Counted from the stretch's first letter, positions 45,394 through 55,260 are shown. The stretch is 64,000 nucleotides of DNA from Planctomycetota bacterium (GCA_022711755.1 JAKLEA010000003.1:186001-250000); one strand, 5' to 3'. Program-made: numbers and translations. Notes: generated by a model from the letters alone, not told the origin.

Positions 45394-46833
45394 TTAATAA
45401 TGGCATTTCTGCATGAAGCGGATGACCGTGCGCATATAGTCTCCCATTCCAATCTTGTAAGGCATGAGCCGTTTGTTCTGCGCGTAACCCCACCAGACGG
45501 TGTGCAGCAGTGAATAAAGCGTCGTCAGTGGCAGGCCGGCGAGCGTTCCTGCCAGGGGTCTCAGCGCCGGGAACTCGACCAGCAGTCCGAACAGCTTGTG
45601 CAGGTTCTCGATGCGCGCCTTGTCCCCCGGGCGGCGGAACTTGAGCGCGCTTTGGGTGTAGAAGTCCTTCAGGACGAAGTCGGGATTGCCGTCGTAGTAA
45701 CCTTCTTTACGGGCGTATTCCGCCAGGTCCGTCCGGGGATAAGGCGTGTAGATGGCGGCCCATGCGTAGTCCGGCTCGCATTCGGCGGCCAGTTTCATTG
45801 ACTCCAGGGCCTCCTCGAAGGTCTCCCCGGGCAGGCCGACGATATTCTGAGTGATTATGCGGATGCCGTGCTTGTGCAGGAGCTTCGCGGCGGAGGTGAT
45901 CTGCTCGCGAGTGTCCCCGCGCTTGAGCAGTTCGTTGCGGTACCAGTCAACTCCGCTCTCGACGCCCATGCAGGCCCACATGCAGCCGGCCTCGGCCAGA
46001 TTGCGCGCCATCCTGTCAGTCACGAGCTTTGCCCGGACGTTCGCCGTGAAAGGGACGCCGATGCGCTTCGGGTATTTGTCCCGAAACTCTTCAAGCCATT
46101 CGGGAATCAGATTGAACGTATCCGACACGAGGCGCACGAACTTCATCGGATGGGCGGTCTTGACGCGCTCCATATCGTTCAGAACATAGTCAACCGAGTG
46201 TGCGCGCACCCACGAGCCTTTGCCCTCGTAGAGTTTGTGAATCGAGTGGTTGAAGCAGTAGGTACATTTGTAGGGGCAGCCGCGAATCGGGAAGAAGACT
46301 TTAGCCGAAACGCGATCGGTCAGCGGATCGGCGTTGTAGACAAGGTCATGATCCGGATACGGCAGGGAATCCAGGTCCTCGACTAGATGGGCGATGGGGT
46401 TCTTTACAATGCCCTGCGGCGTCTTGACCCAGAAGTTCGGGGACTTTTCGTAGTCGCTGTTCTTCGCCAGACGATCCACAAGCTCAAGGAACGCGATCTC
46501 GCCCTCCCCCCGGCAGACGGCGTCAACGTCCGGCTCCTCGATCATCTCAGGAAAGAACGTTGCGTGCGGCCCGCCGAAGACGGAGAAGGCGTTCAATTCC
46601 GGCAACTCGCGCTTGATCCGGCTGTTCAGCGAGATGTACTTCCGGTGAAAGCCGGTCGTGACGTAGTAGGCCAGGACGTTCGGCTTGTATTCGGCAACCA
46701 CGTCCAGAAAATCGGCGTGGTTGCCGTAGGCAAGGCGGGTTTCGTGCCCGGCCTTCCGCAGCGAGCCGGAAAGATAGAGTATCCCGACCGGGTACCAGAG
46801 GACGTAATCGTCGCGTATGAACAGGATTCGCAT
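45394..46833 (-). CDS. B12-binding-domain radical SAM protein
   Basis: 479 residues. The N-terminal region resembles a B12-binding domain (MRILFIRDDYVLWYPVGILY, VFGGPHATFFPEMI and DAVCRGEGEIAFLEL). The radical SAM cluster motif is RGCPYKCTYCFNHS at about residue 185, followed by FVRLVSDTFN, ACMGVESG and QNIVGLPGETFEEALES. Relatives include methyltransferases and ring-forming or chain-modifying enzymes of lipids and natural products; this one cannot be assigned. It follows ahcY by 23 bases, consistent with SAM use and SAH recycling. The ATG lacks a clear ribosome site. Confidence 0.9.
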   Translation of the reverse strand: MRILFIRDDYVLWYPVGILYLSGSLRKAGHETRLAYGNHADFLDVVAEYKPNVLAYYVTTGFHRKYISLNSRIKRELPELNAFSVFGGPHATFFPEMIEEPDVDAVCRGEGEIAFLELVDRLAKNSDYEKSPNFWVKTPQGIVKNPIAHLVEDLDSLPYPDHDLVYNADPLTDRVSAKVFFPIRGCPYKCTYCFNHSIHKLYEGKGSWVRAHSVDYVLNDMERVKTAHPMKFVRLVSDTFNLIPEWLEEFRDKYPKRIGVPFTANVRAKLVTDRMARNLAEAGCMWACMGVESGVDWYRNELLKRGDTREQITSAAKLLHKHGIRIITQNIVGLPGETFEEALESMKLAAECEPDYAWAAIYTPYPRTDLAEYARKEGYYDGNPDFVLKDFYTQSALKFRRPGDKARIENLHKLFGLLVEFPALRPLAGTLAGLPLTTLYSLLHTVWWGYAQNKRLMPYKIGMGDYMRTVIRFMQKCHY

Positions 46834-46856
46834 TCGGTCGGGTCCAAGCGGCTGAT

Positions 46857-48116
46857 TTACGTCCCCTCGTCCCAGGAGGTCAGATACTTCTTCTGCCGCT
46901 CGGTCAGCGCGTCAATGCTGATGCCCATGGACTTGAGCTTCAGGCTTGCGACCTGCTCGTCAATCTCCCTCGGAACCTTGTGAACGCTGGCAGAGAGCTT
47001 CGCCTTGTTCTTCACGGCGAACTCAGTGGTCAGCGCCTGCACGGCAAAACTCATATCCATCACGCTGGCAGGATGCCCCTCGGCGGCGGCAAGGTTGATG
47101 AGCCGGCCTTCGCCCAGCAGGCGTATCCGGTTGCCGTTCTTGAGCACGAACTCGTCCACGTTCTCGCGCACGCCGCGCCTGACCTGTTTTGACATGGCCT
47201 CGAGATCGGGAATCTTGATCTCGACGTTGAAGTGCCCGGAATTGGCGACCATCGCGCCGTCCTTCATCGCCGCAAAATGCTCCTTGCGGATGACGTCGGC
47301 GTTGCCGGTGAGGGTGACGAAAAGCTCGCCGATCGGGGCGGCTTCCTTCATGCTCATCACCCAGAAGCCGTCCATCGTGGCCTCCAGCGCGCGAAGCGGG
47401 TCAACCTCCGTGACGATTACATGCGCGCCCATGCCGCGCGCCCTTGTCGCCACGCCGCGCCCGCACATTCCGTAACCGCACACGACCACCTTCTTGCCGG
47501 CAAGCAGGAGGTCCGTCGCCCGCATGACGCCGTCAATCGTGCTCTGACCCGTGCCGTAGCGGTTGTCGAAAAGGTGCTTGCAGTCCGCGTCGTTGACCGC
47601 GAAGACCGGGAACTTGATCATCCCGTCCTTCTCCATCGCCCGCAGGCGGATGACGCCCGTGGTCGTCTCCTCCATAGAGGCAATGATCTTTCCGGCAAGG
47701 TCCTTGCGCTTGGTCAGCACCGCGCTGACCAGGTCCGCCCCGTCGTCCATCGTGACGTTAGGCTCATGCGCCAGGGCGGCGTCAATGTGCTTGTAGTAGG
47801 TATCATGGTCCTCGCCGTGGATGGCGAAGGTCGGGATGCCGTATTTGAGCGAAAGCGCCGCCGCTATGTCGTCCTGGGTCGAAAGCGGGTTGGAAGCGCA
47901 CAGAACCACGTCAGCCCCGCCGGCCTTGAGCGTCCTGACCAGGTTGGCCGTCTCCGCCGTCACGTGCAGGCAACAGGACATGCGCACGCCTTTCAGGGAT
48001 TGCTCCCTGGCAAGGCGTTTGCGTATCAGCTTGAGCACCGGCATGTCCGCATCGGCCCATTCGGTCCTGCGGATGCCTTCCTTCACCAGCCCGGCGTCCT
48101 TAATGTCGTAAGCCAT
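46857..48116 (-). CDS. ahcY: S-adenosylhomocysteine hydrolase
   Basis: About 419 residues. It splits SAH into adenosine and homocysteine using bound NAD. Visible are CCLHVTAETANLVRTL, CASNPLSTQDDIAAAL, NDADCKHLFDNRYGTGQSTIDG, the NAD motif VVCGYGMCGRGVATRA, and SGHFNVEIKIPDL with HPASVMDMSF at the C-terminal end. The ATG at 48116 has AAAGGAAAAC upstream; an in-frame start 66 bases earlier is less likely. It recycles SAH from methyltransferases such as the adjacent radical SAM protein. No SAH or SAM riboswitch was recognised upstream. Confidence 0.96.
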   Translation of the reverse strand: MAYDIKDAGLVKEGIRRTEWADADMPVLKLIRKRLAREQSLKGVRMSCCLHVTAETANLVRTLKAGGADVVLCASNPLSTQDDIAAALSLKYGIPTFAIHGEDHDTYYKHIDAALAHEPNVTMDDGADLVSAVLTKRKDLAGKIIASMEETTTGVIRLRAMEKDGMIKFPVFAVNDADCKHLFDNRYGTGQSTIDGVMRATDLLLAGKKVVVCGYGMCGRGVATRARGMGAHVIVTEVDPLRALEATMDGFWVMSMKEAAPIGELFVTLTGNADVIRKEHFAAMKDGAMVANSGHFNVEIKIPDLEAMSKQVRRGVRENVDEFVLKNGNRIRLLGEGRLINLAAAEGHPASVMDMSFAVQALTTEFAVKNKAKLSASVHKVPREIDEQVASLKLKSMGISIDALTERQKKYLTSWDEGT

Positions 48117-48220
48117 GTTTTCCTTTCTCATGAGACTCGGAATCCCGCGGCGCGGCACTCCGCAAATTACAAGTTTCAGCAAGTGGAAGGATAACCCATG
48201 CGGGCCTTTGCCGCAATACG

Positions 48221-49459
48221 TTATCCGGACTGCGCGGCCTTTGCGACCGCGACGGCGATGTCACGCAGGTCGGCATCTGCATAATTTTCATTAATCGGCA
48301 GCACGACCAAACTGCGAAGCGCCTCCGCAGTTATAGAGCACATGGAGGCGTTATATTCGAGCTTTCGGGAGTTGTATGGGCTATCGAAGGGGAAGCCGGA
48401 ATCGCCGAAGGTGGCCTTCCCTGCACAGCATTCTGCGCACATGAAGATCGGCAGTCCGATGTAACCGGGCATGTTCGGGACCCCCTCGTCGCGCAGCAAA
48501 GACCCGAACCTGGCAGCGTCACCCGAATGAACGCGAAGGGGATACGCCCATGCGCTGTGTTCCAAACCTTCCGTGACCGCCGCCGGCAGGACGCCGTCAA
48601 TCCCCTCCAGCAGGCGACTCAGCTCCCGGCAAAGACTGATGAGCCTTTCAACCACGTTCCGCACCTTCCCGATCTGTGCCATGCCCACGGCTGCCATGAG
48701 CTTCGTCGGGCGGTAGTTCGGGGCCAGGAATTCATACTTGCGCGGCCCCCAGGGGGCGCGGCTGAAGCCCTTGTCGCGGAAAAGCAACATCCGCTCGGCG
48801 CGCGCGTCGTCATTTGTTATCGTCACTCCGCCATCGCCCGTCGTCATGTGCTTTGATCCCTGAAGGCTGAAGCATCCGATGTCGCCGATGGTTCCAAGCA
48901 GACGCCCCTTGTAGCGCGTGACGTGGGCCTGGGAGCAGTCCTCGATCAGGACAAGGTTATATCGCCGCGCGATGTCCAGCATCGCATCCATGTCCGCAGC
49001 GTTGCCGAAAAGATGAACGACGATGATGGCGCGCGTCCTGTCCGTGATTTTCCGCTCCACGTCCGCCGGGTCCATGTTGAACGTGTCGGGCCGGACCTCG
49101 GCGAAGATGGGGATCGCGTTCTGCATAAGGATCGGTATGACCGTGCCGAGGTCGGTGACGGGGCTTGTTATGATCTCGTCGCCGGGGTTCGGATTCACAG
49201 CCCCTACTGCCAGATGAATCGCTGAAGTGCCCGAAGTCGAGGCTGCTGCATGGCGCATCCCGTAAAGGTCTGCGAACGTCCGCTCGAAGTTTCCGACCTC
49301 AGGCCCGTCCAACATGAAAAGGCTCTGGGAGGCGAGGGCCTGCCGGACCAATTCCAGTTCGGAAGAGTCATAGGGCGTCCGGGATGGGAATGGCGCGGTT
49401 CTGACAGGCCTGCCGCCGGCGACGGCAAGGGGTTCGCCGATGCGGGGATCGGAAATCAC
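48221..49459 (-). CDS. DegT/DnrJ/EryC1/StrS-family aminotransferase
   Basis: 412 residues from a GTG with GGAG 9 bases upstream. SGTSAIHLAVGAVNPNPGDEII, IEDCSQAHVTRYKGRLLG and CFSLQGSKHMTTGDGGVTITND are family motifs; the Lys of GSKHM would bind PLP. FRDKGFSR and YRPTKLMAAVGMAQIGK follow. Members aminate keto-sugars or act as dehydratases on nucleotide sugars, typically in surface glycan pathways. The exact substrate is unknown. It lies 104 bases upstream of ahcY on the same strand. Confidence 0.93.
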   Translation of the reverse strand: MISDPRIGEPLAVAGGRPVRTAPFPSRTPYDSSELELVRQALASQSLFMLDGPEVGNFERTFADLYGMRHAAASTSGTSAIHLAVGAVNPNPGDEIITSPVTDLGTVIPILMQNAIPIFAEVRPDTFNMDPADVERKITDRTRAIIVVHLFGNAADMDAMLDIARRYNLVLIEDCSQAHVTRYKGRLLGTIGDIGCFSLQGSKHMTTGDGGVTITNDDARAERMLLFRDKGFSRAPWGPRKYEFLAPNYRPTKLMAAVGMAQIGKVRNVVERLISLCRELSRLLEGIDGVLPAAVTEGLEHSAWAYPLRVHSGDAARFGSLLRDEGVPNMPGYIGLPIFMCAECCAGKATFGDSGFPFDSPYNSRKLEYNASMCSITAEALRSLVVLPINENYADADLRDIAVAVAKAAQSG

Positions 49460-49490
49460 AGATAGACGCTCCGAAGATCGGGCCGGACCG

Positions 49491-50378
49491 TCAATGTTCC
49501 TGTTCCTGCCAGCCCATTGAGGTGGGATCGCTGCGATAAACGTTGTAATTTTCTACCGACAGGTTCAGAACAACATCGTTTCTGTCAAGGTCTTCCGACG
49601 TGTGCCAGAAGCATCGGATAAGCGGAACATGGCCTTTGAAGGCTTCGCTGGATTCCTGCACGACCGAGCCGTTCTTGACTATGTAGCCCTTCATGTCAAC
49701 GAATTCCTTGACCTCGGCCCAGGACGCCACTTTGTCCTTATTGCCGAGTTCGTCGGGATAATCGGTATTTGTCGCCTCCTCGGACCACCACGAGCAGTAG
49801 CTCCATGAGAACTCATAGATATAACTGCACACATGCGTTTTAGTGGTCGCCGCCTTCTGATGTTCACGGCGGATGTCGCGCGGCTTCACCTTCTGCCCGC
49901 CGTAACTGATCTTGTAGATTTTCGGGTAGTCGGTCCCATCGTCGTCCTTGTCCGCGTAGTCGTCTTTTACGCTGCCCCATTTCCTCTTTACGAGTTCAAT
50001 GTCACCTTTCAGGATGTCGTCGTCGAGGTCGTCAGTCTCGTGGAACTGGCCGAACTTGGTGGTGAACCACAGGGGGCGGCCGCCCTGTTCCCCGCCGCTT
50101 TCGTCCGAGGGGCAGACGAGCAGCTTGGGATTTGCCAGGAAGTCGGGGACCATGTTGGACACCCACGGCGGTCGCGTGTCGGTGAAGTTCTGCATGTATA
50201 GGACGACGGCGGTGCCCATCTCCCGGAGTTGCGATCTGCACGTGGTCTGCCTGGCGCGCTCACGCGCCCCGGCAAGGACCGGCATGAGAATGCCTGCCAG
50301 GATCGCTATGATTCCGATAACAACCAGCAACTCGATCAGGGTGAAACCCCTTGCGCGTTTTGTCGGAACGCCACGCAT
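49491..50378 (-). CDS. Prepilin-type N-terminal cleavage/methylation protein
   Basis: 295 residues. [20 protein letters not shown] has the class III signal and cleavage site after the Gly. A hydrophobic helix follows, then [23 protein letters not shown]. The tail is long, acidic and aromatic ([19 protein letters not shown]). This matches the PVC-type pseudopilins related to DUF1559. It is likely a minor pseudopilin or exported structural protein processed by a prepilin peptidase not encoded here. It lies 31 bases upstream of the aminotransferase gene. Confidence 0.88.
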   Translation of the reverse strand: MRGVPTKRARGFTLIELLVVIGIIAILAGILMPVLAGARERARQTTCRSQLREMGTAVVLYMQNFTDTRPPWVSNMVPDFLANPKLLVCPSDESGGEQGGRPLWFTTKFGQFHETDDLDDDILKGDIELVKRKWGSVKDDYADKDDDGTDYPKIYKISYGGQKVKPRDIRREHQKAATTKTHVCSYIYEFSWSYCSWWSEEATNTDYPDELGNKDKVASWAEVKEFVDMKGYIVKNGSVVQESSEAFKGHVPLIRCFWHTSEDLDRNDVVLNLSVENYNVYRSDPTSMGWQEQEH

Positions 50379-50511
50379 ATCATCCTCCCGCCCGGGACGG
50401 CTTCTGTCCCGGAAGCAGTTTCAATCTCTCTCCCTCGCTTCGGCTTTCAATTGATTATAAAGCGGTTAGGCGCAACGCTCAACACAAATCGAAGGGGGAC
50501 TGCGGCATGGG

Positions 50512-52569
50512 TCACTCTCTCTCCGCCGGCCTGATCCGGAAGGCCAGCGCAGGTTTGCCGCCCTGCCCCATGTCCGCCCCAATGCGAATCCACGTCTCAG
50601 GCTGCGAAAACGTCCCGACGCTCAGACACCCGGCAAGAACTGTCCGCCCCATCGGTTCCACCTCGACATCCCAGGATGACGGGCTAAGGTTCCATCCATC
50701 GGGAATGTAGGCGACGCTGACGCGACCTTTCGCGGGAACTTCGGAAAAATTGTAGACCGAGATTCGCACGTCAACCTCTGATCCAGCAAGCAGGGAATAG
50801 TCGTGTTCCTCGGTCCATCCCTCCTTCGTCATTATGACCCTCGCCCCGGGGATATCCGCCTGCATGACCACAGGCGAAGGACTCCCGGACCTTGCATTGG
50901 AAACCGGCGGAGGAGTCAAGGACAGCTTCGCCGCTTCGCCGGGTGGCATGATGATGAAGACCGCAGCCGGGCGGAGTTTCAGCGGCGCCGCCGAGTCAAG
51001 CGGACGCCCCAGGTAATCGTGGACAGACTCAATCCGCAGCGACTCCGGCAGCGCGAAATCCGCCTCGCATCGCCCGCGCTGCGCCCAGTCTCCGGGAGTC
51101 TCGGCCCAGGCGACAATCACGTCCCGCTCCCGCCCGTCCGGTTTCGCGCGGAAGGCGATTGCCTGAACGCGCCCATCCGCGCAGGTCAGGCGTCCGAGGC
51201 ATTTGGCCCCGGACAGAAAACGCCCCAGCGCCGCAAATGCCACATAGGATGGACGCGGCGTAAGATCGCGCCGCAGAAGCCCGAACTGAATGCGGCCCTC
51301 CATGTAGTGACCCAGAATGAAATGAAAATGCCTGCTTGATCCGGCATAAAGGCTGCTCGCGTATGACTGCGCCATGAACTCGGCCTTGCGAAGATCGAAT
51401 TCGTGGGACAGGTCCCCTTCGCCGGAGCCTTCTACCGATTCGATGCCGCGGTCGCACTCCGTCACCCAGATCGGGCGTCCCGACGCGGCGTCGCGGGCGA
51501 AGCGCCAGAGGTTTTCGTAAGCTTCAGGCCAGTCGTAGGAGTGGATGTTATAGGTATCGAAGTAGGGCCACGTTTCGTTGAAAATCACGCCCTTCGCCAG
51601 CGCCGCCGTGTTGATGCCGCCCATCGGGCTCCAGCCGACCGTCGGGCCGGGCGATCCGGTCGGGCAAGCGGCCTTGAAGCCCAGAAAAGCCGCCTTCTGG
51701 TGGGAGCACATTTCGGAGATCGTCCAACCGCCGAAGCTGCGCGCGTTCCCCTCGTTCCACGGCTCCCACGCGGCGACGCTGCCGGAGAAGCGGGCGGCCA
51801 TCGCCTTGCAGAATGCGTATACGTCGCGCAGGTCCATGCCGGGACGTTCCGGGTCGGCCGCCCTCTCGCGCGCCCACGCCGGGAAAGTGTGGAAGACTTG
51901 GAGCACGTTGAGTCCCAGGCGGCGCTGCATGGCGGCCGTGGAGTCGTAGATCGTGTCCGGGACGAACGCGTCGGGAGTTGGCTGGACTTCGCGCCACGTC
52001 AGGCGGTCCCGAATCCACGCTGCCCCGGCGAAGGAGGCCAGCCGAGCCAGGTTCTCCCGATTCGTGGCGTCATCCTTTGCCAGCCACGAAAGCGCCGCGT
52101 CAATGCAGACGGGGGAGTCCTCCGGCGACGGCTCCGCAAGCGGACGAAGAACGGCAATGTTTGTCCAGGCCGCGCAATTCCCGTCAGCAGTCAGGAATTC
52201 GAGACGATACCAACCTGCGCCGAGCCGGCCCAACCGGGCGAGAACGCTGGTGTCGGTCTTTTCAGTCGCGCCTTCTCCAACCGGAGTCAGACAGTCGTCC
52301 AGAACGCGCCAGTGCAGGGCGGCGGATGCGTCATGCCCGGCGGAAATGGCGATGTCTTCGCCCTCGACGAACACGTTGCCAGGATGACCCGACGCGGGCC
52401 GCGTTGCCGCGGGACGCGGCGCGGCGTGTTCCGACGTCTTGATTTTCTTTGTCATGCTCTGATCCCCGCTATCCGAAGATGAAACACAACCCGCGATGAG
52501 TAATGCGGCTAAAAGGCCGGACAGCGGGCCTCGACAAACCGCCCCGTGTTCTTGATTCGAGTAATTCAT
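50512..52569 (-). CDS. Lipoprotein with glycoside-hydrolase clan A-like domain
   Basis: About 685 residues. A lipobox LLIAGC (Cys about 28) is followed by a low-complexity linker. The barrel domain shows WIRDRLTWREVQP, VAAWEPWNEGNAR with a candidate acid/base Glu, YNIHSYDWPEAYENLW, and IWVTECDRGIES with a candidate nucleophile Glu. This resembles GH39/GH5-type enzymes; C-terminal beta domains follow. It probably cleaves glycans at the cell surface. The second ATG (52569) is preferred because it puts the signal peptide at the start. It is transcribed divergently from the M23 peptidase. Confidence 0.72.
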   Translation of the reverse strand: MNYSNQEHGAVCRGPLSGLLAALLIAGCVSSSDSGDQSMTKKIKTSEHAAPRPAATRPASGHPGNVFVEGEDIAISAGHDASAALHWRVLDDCLTPVGEGATEKTDTSVLARLGRLGAGWYRLEFLTADGNCAAWTNIAVLRPLAEPSPEDSPVCIDAALSWLAKDDATNRENLARLASFAGAAWIRDRLTWREVQPTPDAFVPDTIYDSTAAMQRRLGLNVLQVFHTFPAWARERAADPERPGMDLRDVYAFCKAMAARFSGSVAAWEPWNEGNARSFGGWTISEMCSHQKAAFLGFKAACPTGSPGPTVGWSPMGGINTAALAKGVIFNETWPYFDTYNIHSYDWPEAYENLWRFARDAASGRPIWVTECDRGIESVEGSGEGDLSHEFDLRKAEFMAQSYASSLYAGSSRHFHFILGHYMEGRIQFGLLRRDLTPRPSYVAFAALGRFLSGAKCLGRLTCADGRVQAIAFRAKPDGRERDVIVAWAETPGDWAQRGRCEADFALPESLRIESVHDYLGRPLDSAAPLKLRPAAVFIIMPPGEAAKLSLTPPPVSNARSGSPSPVVMQADIPGARVIMTKEGWTEEHDYSLLAGSEVDVRISVYNFSEVPAKGRVSVAYIPDGWNLSPSSWDVEVEPMGRTVLAGCLSVGTFSQPETWIRIGADMGQGGKPALAFRIRPAERE

Positions 52570-52682
52570 GCGATGATCCATCGGGAACTGGACTCCAGCT
52601 TGATGACGACAGCGGCATTATGGCCTCCCGGACAGGCGCGCATCAACCGTATGAGCGAAGGGTGGACACTTTCGCGTTGTCA

Positions 52683-52711
52683 TTGGAGAATGTGATTGCG
52701 TTGCGTATAAT
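52683..52711 (+). promoter_or_regulatory. Candidate promoter of the M23 peptidase gene
   Basis: TTGGAG (52683-52688), a 17-base spacer and TATAAT (52706-52711). The -10 is consensus and the -35 is weak. The leader to the ATG would be only about 27 bases. Confidence 0.5.
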
Positions 52712-52744
52712 CAGACTTGGACATTAATCGTGATCGTCCAGCAC

Positions 52745-53374
52745 ATGAAACTCAAACGTCTGAAATACGCGCCGATTGTTCTTCTGGCGTTCGTCGCCGC
52801 AGTTGCGGCCGCGCATTGGCTGACGACCGGCCCGCGCGACTTGAAGCAGTTTCCCCCCCCTGACGCATCGCCTTACAGACTGCCCTTCCCCGCCGGGAAA
52901 ACCTTCTGGTGCGTCCAGGGCAACCGGGACTGGGTCAGCCATCGCGGCTGGGGCGAGTTCGCCTACGACTTCGCCATGCCCGTCGGGTCGGACGTCTGCG
53001 CCGCCCGCGCGGGGGAGGTCGTCCGCGTGGTCGTCGAGCACGACGGCCACGGCTACAAGTGGCCGAACAACCTGATAGCCGTCCGGCACGAAGACGGGAC
53101 GCTGGGGTATTACCTGCACATACGGAAGGGGGGCAACCGCGTGAGCGTCGGAGACGTCGTCGCTCAGGGACAGCCCATCGCCGCGAGCGGACACGTCGGG
53201 AACAGCTCCATGCCGCACCTGCACTTCCACGTCACCGACCCGGAGCGAAAGCGCACCCTCCCGGTCTCCTTCGCGGACGTGAGGAGGGACTCCGGCATCC
53301 CGCGCACGCTGAAGCGATATGCGTCGGGCAGCGTACTGCCCGGCGCCCTCGAAGCGGCGAAGGTTGCCCCGTAG
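52745..53374 (+). CDS. Membrane-anchored M23 family peptidase
   Basis: About 209 residues. A Lys-rich start and a hydrophobic segment (APIVLLAFVAAVAAAHWL) anchor it in the membrane. The LytM domain shows SHRGWGEFAYDFAMPVGSDV, AARAGEVV, LGYYLHIRKGGNRV and PHLHFHV, giving the usual His-Asp-His zinc set. It would cut peptidoglycan cross-links in the periplasm. A GTG at 52730 is an alternative start; neither has a strong ribosome site. Confidence 0.9.
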   Translation: MKLKRLKYAPIVLLAFVAAVAAAHWLTTGPRDLKQFPPPDASPYRLPFPAGKTFWCVQGNRDWVSHRGWGEFAYDFAMPVGSDVCAARAGEVVRVVVEHDGHGYKWPNNLIAVRHEDGTLGYYLHIRKGGNRVSVGDVVAQGQPIAASGHVGNSSMPHLHFHVTDPERKRTLPVSFADVRRDSGIPRTLKRYASGSVLPGALEAAKVAP

Positions 53375-53428
53375 CCCTCCGATTTCAAATCATCCCGGAT
53401 AATTGGCTATAATTTATCTTTTGATCGT

Positions 53429-53457
53429 TTGACATTGTTCAGCCTTTTCCTGACAAT
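53429..53457 (+). promoter_or_regulatory. Candidate promoter of the corrinoid methyltransfer operon
   Basis: TTGACA (53429-53434), a 17-base spacer and GACAAT (53452-53457), about 83 bases before the corrinoid-protein ATG. The -35 is consensus and the -10 matches four of six. A separate TATAAT at 53408-53413 has no good -35. Confidence 0.5.
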
Positions 53458-53539
53458 GACGCATACGAATAAACGATTTGTGCGTTCGATTGGCGAAACA
53501 AGACGAACCGCAACAAGGGATTCAGCAGAGGAGAAATGA

Positions 53540-54205
53540 ATGGAATCCGAAGCAATCCTGAAAGAACTTGCCAGAGCGGTTGTCGAGATGGACGAGGACG
53601 GGGCGGAGGCCGCCGCGCATGAGGCCTTGCGCTCGGGCGTTGACCCCTATGTCGCCATAACCGAGGGGCTTTCCGCCGGGATGCGGCGCGTTGGGGAGTT
53701 GTACGACACGGGGGAATACTTCGTGCCGGAAATCCTCGTCTGCTCGGACACCATGAACCGCGCAATCGCCGTTCTTAAACCGCACATCAAGGCGAAGTCC
53801 GACGCCAGGCCGGTGAAGATAATTCTGGGCGTGATCGAAGGGGACATTCACGACATCGGCAAGAACATCGTCAAGATAATGCTCGATGCGGCCGGTTTCG
53901 ACGTGCAGGACCTGGGGCGGGACGTGAGCGCCGCGCAGTTCGTAGAGGCGGCGCGGAAGGCGGGCGTCGGGATCATCGGCATCTCGACGCTTATGTCAAC
54001 AACCATGGACAACATGGGCAAGGTCGTGCGCGGGCTGGAAGAAGCGGGATTAAGACAATGTTTTCAGGTGATGATCGGGGGAAGTCCGGCATCGGCGGCT
54101 TTCGCGCGCGAAATCGGCGCGGACGGCTACGGCCGCAACGCGAAGGAGGCCGTTGACCTTGCAGAGAATCTGTCGCGGAGGCTGCCATGCGCGAAGACCG
54201 AATGA
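53540..54205 (+). CDS. Methyltransferase cognate corrinoid protein
   Basis: 221 residues of the MtaC/MtbC/MttC type. The N-terminal helical cap shows EGLSAGMRRVGELYDTGEYF and VPEILVCSDTMNRAI. The B12-binding domain has EGDIHDIGKNIVKIML with the cobalt-ligating His, DLGRDVSAAQFVEAA, and ISTLMSTTMDNMGKV. It carries the methyl group on cobalt between a substrate methyltransferase and an acceptor methyltransferase. GGAG lies just before the ATG. The next gene overlaps it by 19 bases. Confidence 0.95.
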   Translation: MESEAILKELARAVVEMDEDGAEAAAHEALRSGVDPYVAITEGLSAGMRRVGELYDTGEYFVPEILVCSDTMNRAIAVLKPHIKAKSDARPVKIILGVIEGDIHDIGKNIVKIMLDAAGFDVQDLGRDVSAAQFVEAARKAGVGIIGISTLMSTTMDNMGKVVRGLEEAGLRQCFQVMIGGSPASAAFAREIGADGYGRNAKEAVDLAENLSRRLPCAKTE

Positions 54206-55221
54206 GTCCGTCGGAAAGGATAGGCGCTTTTCTTTCGGGAAAACCGATAGACCGGTTCCCGTGCGTGCCGCTGATCCTCAATCACGCGGCGCGCGTCAAC
54301 GGCGTGAAGATCGGCGCGCACAACCGCGACGGCGCGCTGATGGGCAAATGCCACGCGGACGCCTACAGGCGCTACGGGCAGGACCTGATAACGATCTTCT
54401 CCGACACAGCGGTTATCTCGGAAGCGATGGGCACGGAACTCTTCTTCCCCGAGGATGACGTCCCCCGCGTCCAAACCCCGGCGATACCCAACATCGGGGA
54501 CTGGAGCCGCCTTGTAGAGGCCACGGCGGACGACGGCAGGCTTCCCGTCTACCTGGAGGCGATACGGACGGCCTCGGCGGAGGTCGCGGGGGAGGTTCCG
54601 GTAACGTGCTGCTTCCCCGCCCCGTTCACCACAGCAGCAATGCTCCGGGGGACGGACCAGTTCGCCCGCGACCTGTTCCGAAACAGGGAATGCGCGCACG
54701 GGTTGCTCCAGCACAGTCTGGACGCCTGCTGCGCCTTTTCTGACGCCGTGGTTGACACCGGCGGCATTCCAGTGGTCGTGGACCCGATAGCGACGGGCAG
54801 CGTGCTCGGGGAGAGGCACTTCCGCGAGTTCGCGCTGCCATATCTGACCGAATTGCACAAGCGCATCGCCGCGCGCGGGATGCCGGTCCTGCTGCACATC
54901 TGCGGCCAGACACAGAGGATTCTCGACGCCATGCTAGAATCCGGCGCCGCGCTCCTGAGCCTGGACGACATACCGATGTCCGTGGCGCGCGACCGGGCCG
55001 GGAGCAAGGTCGCCCTCATGGGCAACGTCCGCCCGGCGCAGACCTTGCTGAAGGGAAAGCCCGAGGACGTGGTCAACGAGGTCCGTGAGCTTTGCGAGAT
55101 CGGGCGGAGTTGTTCCGCCGGTTTCGTGCTTGGCAGCGGCTGCGAGGCGCCAATCGCCACGCCGCCGGAGAATATTGACGCCATGATGAACGCCGTCCGC
55201 GAATTCGGATGTTTTGACTGA
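54187..55221 (+). CDS. MtaA-like corrinoid methyltransferase (URO-D family), first copy
   Basis: 344 residues. The N-terminus reads RMSPSERIGAFLSGKPIDRF. The zinc-site pattern appears as PVLLHICGQTQ and a late LGSGCEAPIATPP (His-x-Cys ... Cys). GNVRPAQTLLKGKPEDV lies between. MtaA-like proteins move methyl between a corrinoid and a thiol or folate, and some (vanillate O-demethylases) act on the substrate instead. Either is possible here. Start may be Met1 (54187) or Met6 (54202). It overlaps the corrinoid-protein gene, so translation is coupled. Confidence 0.85.
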   Translation: MREDRMSPSERIGAFLSGKPIDRFPCVPLILNHAARVNGVKIGAHNRDGALMGKCHADAYRRYGQDLITIFSDTAVISEAMGTELFFPEDDVPRVQTPAIPNIGDWSRLVEATADDGRLPVYLEAIRTASAEVAGEVPVTCCFPAPFTTAAMLRGTDQFARDLFRNRECAHGLLQHSLDACCAFSDAVVDTGGIPVVVDPIATGSVLGERHFREFALPYLTELHKRIAARGMPVLLHICGQTQRILDAMLESGAALLSLDDIPMSVARDRAGSKVALMGNVRPAQTLLKGKPEDVVNEVRELCEIGRSCSAGFVLGSGCEAPIATPPENIDAMMNAVREFGCFD

Positions 55222-55260
55222 TGCGCGCCGGGGTCCGGGCGACGACGGCTTGAAGCAACG

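Noticed and set aside
48117..48220. Possible SAM or SAH riboswitch before ahcY
   Set aside because: The short leader does not show the conserved SAH or SAM motifs that I could check by eye.
51403..52482. Long + strand ORF opposite the lipoprotein glycosidase
   Set aside because: Arg/Gly/Pro-rich shadow. The minus strand carries a lipobox and a barrel domain with paired catalytic Glu candidates.
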